Assembly (NCBI GenBank): GCA_030605085.1
Contig: JAUWBH010000189.1
Location: 1 to 11,238, forward strand
Length of the DNA stretch: 11,238 nucleotides
Origin: Promethearchaeota archaeon
Lineage (GTDB): Archaea; Asgardarchaeota; Lokiarchaeia; Sigynarchaeales; SOKP01
Direction: 5' to 3'
Under the pieces are notes generated by a model that saw only the letters and a program-made list of their open reading frames with translations, was not told the DNA's origin and did not search any database. Of the stretch, positions 5,577 through 11,238 are shown one piece after another; position 1 is the stretch's first letter, and every line of letters starts with the position of its first letter. Made by a program: the position numbers and the translations under genes.

Positions 5577-6462
5577 TTAAGTAGGGAATTTTACTTTTTC
5601 TAATACTGTTTCTAAATCCTTTTCTTTCTTAATTAAAACTCCTAAAAATGGGATTTTATGCTTTAGCTCCTCCAAAGTTAAGCCGCTTTTTAATAATACA
5701 CCGATCCAATCGAGCAGTTCTGAAGTTGATGGCATTTTTCTGAGTTTAGTAATAGCTCTAAGGGCGTAAAAATGCTTAAGGCATTGATCAAGAAGATTCT
5801 GCTTCAAATCTGGATAGTGTAAATTACATATTTCCGCCATAAACTCTTTAGAAGGGAATTCAATCCAGTGAAACACGCACCTTCGTAAAAATGCGTCAGG
5901 AAGTTCTTTTTCGTTATTAGAAGTGATGATTACTATAGGTCTTATTTTTGTTTTTATGAACTCTTTAGTCTCCTTAATGTAAAATTCCATAAAATCTAAT
6001 TCTTGAAGCAAGTCATTGGGGAATTCGATGTCTGCTTTATCGACTTCGTCGACCAAGAGCACTACTTGTTCATCGGATTCGAATGCCTCGCCTAAAGGTC
6101 CATACATAATGTAATCCTTTATATTGTTCACATCCCGATCTTCGCTCCCAAATCGGCTATCGTTTAATCTCTGGACCGTATCGTACATATAGCAACCATC
6201 TATGGCCTCTGTGGTGCTTTTTATGTTCCATACGATTAATCTTTTTCCAAGCGTTTCGGCAATTGCGTGCGCTAGAAGCGTTTTTCCCGCTCTGGTAAAT
6301 TTTAATAATTTAAAATTTATTTCCAGGTTCTCCTTTCACCAATAATGGTCTTTCTAGCGCAATTGCTATATTTACGATATTTCGTAGCTGAGGATCAGCT
6401 ATATATCGTATTCTCTCCGTGTTCACATTGCCTTTAAACTGATTAAAGCTTGCATTACTCAT
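5577..6462 (-). CDS. MoxR-type AAA+ ATPase, interrupted by a BHB intron
   Basis: Read as bases 6462-6321 joined to 6289-5577, this encodes a 284-residue MoxR/CoxD-like AAA+ ATPase. Such proteins form hexameric rings that, with VWA partners, remodel or activate metalloenzymes. Spliced motifs are: Walker A GEPGTGKT (44-51); WNIKSTTEAIDG (68-79), typical of the CoxE-linked subfamily; Walker B VVLLVDEVDKADIEFPNDLL with Asp128/Glu129; and sensor 1 with arginines in IVIITSNNEKELPDAFLRRC (about 166-185). Length and start fit the family. Without splicing the frame ends at GEPGNKF-stop (49 residues). A second frame opens only at a Met (6188) beyond Walker A, so unspliced products could not bind ATP. 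This is the first gene of the operon, with the two VWA genes close behind. Its ATG has no Shine-Dalgarno and lies about 28 bases from a TATA box. The alternative is a pseudogene, but every other part is intact and conserved. Confidence 0.88.
6290..6320 (-). other. 31-nt BHB intron inside the Walker A codons
   Basis: On the minus strand exon 1 ends C-CUGG-AA; the intron starts A-UAAAUUUUAA, loop AUUA, UUAAAAUUUA-CCAG-AG; exon 2 begins C-GGG. Central helix: CUGG/CCAG, 4 perfect pairs. Inner helix: 10 perfect A-U pairs. Bulges: AAA and AGC, three bases each, on opposite strands. The outer helix is weak (one C-G pair), so this is a relaxed BHB motif. Cutting after the second base of each bulge removes 31 nt, restores the frame, and rebuilds the split codon as ACG (Thr48, phase 1), giving the canonical GEPGTGKT. 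The sequence has no similarity to the other intron. The geometry is seen directly; splicing is inferred. Confidence 0.82.
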
Positions 6463-6482
6463 AATTAAATAGAATTATCAAC

Positions 6483-6497
6483 AAATTATATATTTTT
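6483..6497 (-). promoter_or_regulatory. TATA box of the MoxR-VWA operon
   Basis: Minus-strand AAAAAATATATAAT is centred about 28 bases before the ATG at 6462, preceded by an A-rich stretch that could serve as the B recognition element. With normal archaeal spacing, transcription would begin at or next to the ATG, giving a leaderless mRNA. This agrees with the lack of a Shine-Dalgarno there. Confidence 0.55.
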
Positions 6498-6713
6498 TGA
6501 CAATTTTAGTTCAAAAAAATCATTATAACGAATGAAAATAAGATTAATATTTAAAAATTTCAACCTACGAAAAGTGAAATATAGTTGAAATTCAAAACAA
6601 TTAGAAATTAAAGCGTTAATAAGAACCTTATAGATAATAAGGCGTGTTAAAAAGAAATGTAATTAAAATATAAAAAAAATCTAATATTAAATAAATAAAT
6701 CAAAATGTAATCT

Positions 6714-6771
6714 AAAAAAAGAATGAATATGCAACTGATAATAAAAATTATCAGTTAAAAAATTATTCATT
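6714..6771 (-). terminator. Hairpin plus T-run terminator of the large gene
   Basis: A perfect 10-bp inverted repeat AACTGATAAT (6733-6742) / ATTATCAGTT (6747-6756) with a four-base loop is nested within AATGAATA (6722-6729) / TATTCATT (6764-6771). On the minus strand the stem is followed at once by seven T (6720-6714). It begins 8 bases past the stop of the 1291-codon gene, the right place for an intrinsic terminator that separates it from the MoxR operon. The rest of the gap (6463-6713) is AT-rich with only the MoxR promoter. Confidence 0.75.
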
Positions 6772-6778
6772 GCACATT

Positions 6779-9700
6779 TTACTCGTATAATTTTTTATAA
6801 ACCAAATCAAAACCAGTATGAATTTTTCTAGAATATTTGTTAAGAAAGTTAATTATAGGTTTTAATTCGTTAGAAACATCTTGATATACACTTGACATCA
6901 TAGCTTCTCCAAATGTTTTTTTATTGTGCGTGTCAAATGGCAATTTAAATCCTAATAATTGAGTTCTATTTTTTGCCCAAACGGCATTTTTACCAAAAAT
7001 TTTACTAAGGTTATTATGTGTGATAGTGGAAGGAATTTTAATGGGAAGTTTTATTATATTTCCATATGTTTTATGGTTGACTATTTTGGTGAGTAATACA
7101 TCATTTAAAATTGAATTTTTAGAGATGGCAGAATTCATATTAAGCCTTAAAAGATCGCTTATTCTGGTTGATGCTTTAATAAGAGATTTAATATAATTGT
7201 GATTATACTTACTTTTTAAGATTAAATTCATTTTGATATCTCTTGGTACGTCATATTCCTCGGTGTTCAATAAAGCCATTATTCTAATTCGATTAATAGA
7301 TTCAAATTCGAACTTATCAAAACCATGCTTTTCGCTTTCACTTCTAAGTGTGTCTTTCAAATTGTTTGACACCTGCTCAATTATTGTATCTCTTGGCGTT
7401 ATTTTTTGTGGTCTATATGTAAATACTTTTTTTAGAATATGTAGGTCGTACTGCAAAATATTTTCCAAATTATTGATATCTTCGATTATTGCGTCAATTC
7501 TCTTTTTCGGTACTTTTTTCAAATTAAACTTTCTTGAAGGATGGTCCTTCCTAGGATGTCTACCATCTTGAAAAAATGATCTTTCTCCAGGATAAACGGT
7601 TTCGTGTATACCATATAATATATTTATCGCTTCATGATTAAATATTTTCAATTCAAAAGGTTGTTTAGGCTTAGTACTGCGATAACCACGTATATAGTTT
7701 ACGGTTGAGTCATAAAATTTTTCTAATTGTAGTTTTAAATCATCTCGTTTCCTCGAATTACTAAATTTTTTCTCGATATAATCAAGAAACTCGTCTACAA
7801 TTTCAGGAGCGTTAAAAGATCTAATGAATTCTTCAGCTGAGGAAAAGTTTTTCTCCACAGAATAATCTGCTAAATAATTCATTAAAAAATCTAAGTTTAA
7901 ATGCCTAAACTTACTTTTATTATATTCAATACTTTCAAATACTTTTTTAAGCGTTGTTAATCCATTTTGTAATTGTAATTGACGAGTCACCTTTTTATAT
8001 TGCTTATTAAACAATTTCCCTGCTTTGACAATATTACCTAACTTTTTCTTATCTAATCTTTCGATATCTTGAATTATAAATTTACCAAAATAATCTTCGT
8101 AGATGTGAGCGTAAGTTTCTACAAGAGCATCCATCAGTAAATCACGAGATTTATGTTTTTTTTCTATATTTGATTCTTTAATTAATGGTTCTGAATGTGT
8201 AACTGTTTTTATCATTCCTTTAACGTGTGCATATCCGTCTAATTTTAAAAACTCATTTTCTAATTTGTCAAGAGTTTTTAGTATTTTTTCCAGTTCAGTA
8301 TATTTAACTATTCCTTTGATTCCACTTTCAAAATCTTTCAATTTTTGATCGTCCTTGATTAATTCTCTTGCATCAGTTATTTTATTAAGTAATTGATTTA
8401 ATTTTTCTGTTTCCTTATCGTCAACTAAATTTGTAATACTATTCAATAATCCAATGATGTTTTCTTTATCAAGGCTAAGTTTGTTTGCGATTATTGTCTT
8501 AGAATCTCTAATTAATTTATTAAATTCTCTTCTTCCAAAAAATTGTTCAGAAGATTTTTCTATTTTTTCAAGTTCTTGCACAATTTTATATATCTCAGTT
8601 TTACTAGAATAAGTTTTAACGAGGTCCTCTCTCTTTTTTGTATGTGGCTCGGTATTTCTTAATATCGTTTCTTTAATGAAATATTTAAGATTCTTTGTCT
8701 TCTCATCGTATTTTCCTTCTGTATTAATAAAATGTTCCCAATAACCTAGAAAATCTTCAATTGAGGTTTTTTGGGGGTTTACACCTAAATTTTCAATTAA
8801 ATCATCAATTTTATTTATCCAAGATTCGAACAATTCGCTTGAATTTTGAAGCTCTTGTGCAACTTTATCGCGCGTTAAGCCAAAACTATCAAGAATTTGA
8901 ACGAATGATTCTTTATTTTCTTCTGAAAGCTTTAAATTATCAATAGCTTTATAAATATCTTTGTTTAATCCTGTTTCATTGATCAATTCCGAGCAAAACT
9001 TAAGGCTATAGGAATCAAGTGCAACAATGGGATTTTTTTTATTAATAAGAAAGGGATTTTTTATGTAATTATCGTATAGATAGTTTTGAAGAAAGCTTTT
9101 TAAGAGACTAATAGAATAATGTTTGGTCAATGTATTAGGTTCAACTTTCCTAATTGTTTTTTCAAGTATAGCTGCGAAACTAAAATCTTGGACTTTATTA
9201 AAAATAGATTTGATATAACTTATCGTTTCGCTAATAATGAATTTCTTAATATCATCGTCATATACTATAACGTGTTTAAATTTCCTATATGAGTTAAAAA
9301 TTTCATCGTAAAGAGAGTTAATTACTTTTGTAACAATATTTTTTCTTAGAGTCCTAATAGTATTTTTTACTTCACCTTTAAAATCTTGAGATACTTTATC
9401 TTCAGTAGTAATCCCTTTATCATATGGAACCTCTTCTTGATTAATTTCGCTATAAATATTGTATAACTTTTCAATCTCTTTGGTTCCTTTATATTGTGCA
9501 ATATCATCTATTAATGACAACAATGTTTCTAAAACATTTTTTAGATATGAAACAATTTGGTTAGCTTTAATTATATTCTTTTTTAGTAAATAATCTTTAA
9601 TTTCTAATTCGTTGAAATCTAATCTATTTTGTATTTCTTTAAGTGAATTTAATTCATTTTTGTCTGAGTATTCTTCTTGAATTTTAACAATAAAATCGTC

Positions 9701-10654
9701 TAGTTCATTAGGTTTAGGCAAAATTTTCTGTAATTTTACTATTTTCTGTGTTCCTTCATCAGATAAAGAATCTTTTAGTTGTATTTGCAGATCGTTCAAT
9801 GAAGTGTACCATTCTTCCAACGATAACATGAGCGCTCTTTTTTTCTCAAAGTAGCTTTCCTGCTTATCCAAGTAACTATTATATAGTTCTCTTAATTGAG
9901 AAAATGTATTTTTTCTTCCATAAATCTTATTTTCTCGAAAAAAATCAAGTTTCTTTTCTGCTTCTAAGAATTCATTTATTTCGTTGTTAATTATTTTTCT
10001 AACTTCCTTTACTCTTTTAACATACTCTTCTTGCATACAACTATAAGTCAAGGGAATTTTTGATAAAAATTCACCAATAATTTTTGAGTCCTTTTTGAGT
10101 ATTCGACTAAGTTTTTGATTAATCAAGCGATTTAATTTATCACTTTTTTTCTCTATTAATCTACCCTTTTTAGAGAAATTGAAATTGTTTAGAACTTTAC
10201 TTATGATATCGATATTGATTAAAGGGTCGATTGTTCGTACTTTTGATAATTCTCCAAGCATAAATCTATAGACGATCTCATCGTTAATATTACGTAAAAA
10301 TCTTAACAAGTTGTTATATTCTTGATTATCCATTTCAGGTCCTGAGACTTGTAGCATTGAGGTAATTACTGGAATGGCGTTCTGATTTTGCTTACATGTA
10401 CTGATTTCATTACCCCATGTAGTATATAAAGTTAGACGCTTTGATCCCCCTTTTAAATCTTCCCAATTGTATTTACTTACCTCATCCGATTTAACCATCT
10501 CCTTACTTAATTGTTGACTTGCGGTAATAAAACCCGCAGTAATATCTAAATCGGTTAAACTGCTTCCTCTACTACCGCACTTCCCAATAGCAGTTCCACT
10601 CTCCGAGTTTACATTAAGATACAATATGTTTCTGATGTCAGATTCTTGTATCAT
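6779..10654 (-). CDS. Giant helical protein, possible longin-like N-terminus
   Basis: A 1291-residue soluble protein rich in Lys, Glu, Ile, Asn and Leu, with no membrane segment or signal peptide. I do not recognise a named family. The first about 135 residues differ in style from the rest: Gly/Ser/Thr-rich, with DLDITAGFITASQQLSKEM (about 35-53) and GGSKRLTLYTTWGNE (about 69-83). This spacing recalls the longin/roadblock domains common in Asgard archaea, but the match is only suggestive. About residues 150-1000 are long charged helices with repeated hydrophobic spacing, likely coiled coil (for example KKLDFFRENKIYGRKN and EKLNQLLNKITDARELI). The end is more mixed, with a basic patch HPRKDHPSRKFNLKKVPKKR (about 1055-1074) and a conserved-looking C-terminus. 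A GGAG at 10663-10666 lies 8 bases before the ATG. It is a single-gene unit with its own terminator. Scaffold, tether or cytoskeleton-like roles are possible, but nothing here decides. Confidence 0.9.
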   Translation of the reverse strand: MIQESDIRNILYLNVNSESGTAIGKCGSRGSSLTDLDITAGFITASQQLSKEMVKSDEVSKYNWEDLKGGSKRLTLYTTWGNEISTCKQNQNAIPVITSMLQVSGPEMDNQEYNNLLRFLRNINDEIVYRFMLGELSKVRTIDPLINIDIISKVLNNFNFSKKGRLIEKKSDKLNRLINQKLSRILKKDSKIIGEFLSKIPLTYSCMQEEYVKRVKEVRKIINNEINEFLEAEKKLDFFRENKIYGRKNTFSQLRELYNSYLDKQESYFEKKRALMLSLEEWYTSLNDLQIQLKDSLSDEGTQKIVKLQKILPKPNELDDFIVKIQEEYSDKNELNSLKEIQNRLDFNELEIKDYLLKKNIIKANQIVSYLKNVLETLLSLIDDIAQYKGTKEIEKLYNIYSEINQEEVPYDKGITTEDKVSQDFKGEVKNTIRTLRKNIVTKVINSLYDEIFNSYRKFKHVIVYDDDIKKFIISETISYIKSIFNKVQDFSFAAILEKTIRKVEPNTLTKHYSISLLKSFLQNYLYDNYIKNPFLINKKNPIVALDSYSLKFCSELINETGLNKDIYKAIDNLKLSEENKESFVQILDSFGLTRDKVAQELQNSSELFESWINKIDDLIENLGVNPQKTSIEDFLGYWEHFINTEGKYDEKTKNLKYFIKETILRNTEPHTKKREDLVKTYSSKTEIYKIVQELEKIEKSSEQFFGRREFNKLIRDSKTIIANKLSLDKENIIGLLNSITNLVDDKETEKLNQLLNKITDARELIKDDQKLKDFESGIKGIVKYTELEKILKTLDKLENEFLKLDGYAHVKGMIKTVTHSEPLIKESNIEKKHKSRDLLMDALVETYAHIYEDYFGKFIIQDIERLDKKKLGNIVKAGKLFNKQYKKVTRQLQLQNGLTTLKKVFESIEYNKSKFRHLNLDFLMNYLADYSVEKNFSSAEEFIRSFNAPEIVDEFLDYIEKKFSNSRKRDDLKLQLEKFYDSTVNYIRGYRSTKPKQPFELKIFNHEAINILYGIHETVYPGERSFFQDGRHPRKDHPSRKFNLKKVPKKRIDAIIEDINNLENILQYDLHILKKVFTYRPQKITPRDTIIEQVSNNLKDTLRSESEKHGFDKFEFESINRIRIMALLNTEEYDVPRDIKMNLILKSKYNHNYIKSLIKASTRISDLLRLNMNSAISKNSILNDVLLTKIVNHKTYGNIIKLPIKIPSTITHNNLSKIFGKNAVWAKNRTQLLGFKLPFDTHNKKTFGEAMMSSVYQDVSNELKPIINFLNKYSRKIHTGFDLVYKKLYE

Positions 10655-10680
10655 TGATTAATCTCCATCTAAAGACTTTT

Positions 10681-10690
10681 AATATAAATT
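10681..10690 (-). promoter_or_regulatory. Candidate TATA box of the large gene
   Basis: Minus-strand AATTTATATT is centred about 32 bases before the ATG at 10654, giving a very short predicted leader that would barely include the GGAG ribosome site at 10663-10666. The fit is imperfect. The rest of 10655-10995 is AT-rich with no coding frame that I can support. Confidence 0.35.
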
Positions 10691-10952
10691 ATTTTGTTCA
10701 GTTAATCAAACCAATTAATTTTTTTTCCGTTTTTGAAGCAAATCTGCTTATAACAAATTATTTTAATTAAATAATTTTAAAATTAAAAAATTTTTGAAGT
10801 AATTAATTAATTCTTTACAAAAACAAAAAAATTAACATATTTAAAAAAATCCTAATAGTTTCTTATATCAAATATGATTTTTTTAAAATCTTGTTGAATG
10901 TGTGTGGCTAAATATAAACTCTCAGTTAAATCATTAGTCTAATAACAAATCT

Positions 10953-10973
10953 AAAAAAAAATCAAAAAAAAAA
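10953..10973 (-). terminator. Double oligo-T terminator after thiolase
   Basis: On the minus strand, about 22 bases past the thiolase stop, come ten T, then GAT, then nine T. Repeated T runs without a hairpin are typical archaeal terminators. Confidence 0.55.
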
Positions 10974-10995
10974 TTGAAAATTTTTATAATTGCTT

Positions 10996-11238
10996 TTAAT
11001 CTCTTTGTCCTAATATACTTACGCTACAAATGCTAAACGCTCCCCCAAGGTTATGACCTAAGTCAATCTTAGCGTCTGGTACTTGCCTCCCCTCTGCACG
11101 ACCTTGAATTTGTTTAATAACTTCTGTTAACATCCTACATCCTGTCGAACCAATTGGATGTCCGAACGATTTAAGGCCTCCAGAAGGATTAACAGCGGTC
11201 TCTCCATCCCAATTAAATGTACCGTTCTTTAATTCTTC
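10996..11238 (-). CDS. Thiolase (acetyl-CoA acetyltransferase family), C-terminal part
   Basis: Only the last 80 codons are in the window; the gene runs off the right edge. They show the thiolase signature NPSGGLKSFGHPIGSTG with the catalytic His in GHPIG, then the helix RMLTEVIKQIQGRAEGRQV and the end LGHNLGGAFSICSVSILGQRD. HNLGG followed by Cys is the pattern of archaeal and SCP-x-type thiolases rather than the CIGGGQG of bacterial PhaA/AtoB. Thiolases join two acyl-CoA units, or split beta-ketoacyl-CoA. In many archaea they begin the mevalonate pathway in a complex with HMG-CoA synthase and a DUF35 protein, but neither partner is visible here, so beta-oxidation is equally possible. The stop is TAA at 10996-10998. 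Confidence 0.93.
   Translation of the reverse strand, partial: EELKNGTFNWDGETAVNPSGGLKSFGHPIGSTGCRMLTEVIKQIQGRAEGRQVPDAKIDLGHNLGGAFSICSVSILGQRD

Noticed and set aside
5577..6188. A separate ATPase gene starting at the Met at 6188
   Set aside because: That start lies beyond Walker A and would make an AAA+ protein unable to bind ATP. The missing N-terminal 81 residues are encoded just upstream across the 31-nt insert.
7233..7571. Plus-strand open frame of 112 codons
   Set aside because: It is antisense within the 1291-codon gene with no promoter or ribosome site.
8761..8946. Plus-strand open frame of 61 codons
   Set aside because: It is also antisense within the large gene, without supporting signals.

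Overview
The window is strongly AT-rich DNA that looks archaeal. The signs are a TATA box about 28 bases in front of a leaderless-type start, oligo-T terminators, an archaeal-style thiolase end and, above all, two bulge-helix-bulge (BHB) introns. An Asgard (Lokiarchaeia-like) origin is my best guess. It rests only on the style of a very large coiled-coil protein with a possible longin-like N-terminus, and the sequence does not prove it.

Bases 1-2467 (plus strand) are an accessory, rearranged region. A 429-bp block at 57-485 recurs at 2039-2467 at about 98% identity without gaps. The second copy is the 3' part of an intact gene for a small membrane-anchored protein with an acidic, His-rich tail. 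The first copy has lost its membrane anchor. Between the copies lie a truncated tnpB remnant, a two-gene unit of a small basic protein overlapping an AbiEii/MNT-like nucleotidyltransferase, and a 68-residue protein starting with GTG. Bases 2451-2754 hold a candidate small membrane protein split by a run of ten T.

Bases 6462-2806 (minus strand) are one operon: a MoxR-type AAA+ ATPase followed by two paralogous CoxE-like von Willebrand factor A (VWA) proteins. As raw DNA the ATPase is frameshifted inside its Walker A motif, and the last VWA gene is stopped inside a conserved VGD-x-x-M motif. Both lesions are short palindromic inserts of 31 and 30 nt. Each folds as a BHB substrate of the archaeal tRNA-splicing endonuclease. 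Cutting after the second base of each three-base bulge gives exactly GEPGTGKT in the ATPase and GDAAM in the VWA protein, with both frames restored. I read these as two protein-coding introns in one operon. This is the main discovery of the window.

Bases 10654-6779 (minus strand) encode one 1291-residue, Lys/Glu/Ile/Asn-rich, mostly helical protein of unknown function, followed by a hairpin and T-run terminator. The window ends in the 3' end of a thiolase gene (minus strand). No rRNA, tRNA or CRISPR array was seen.
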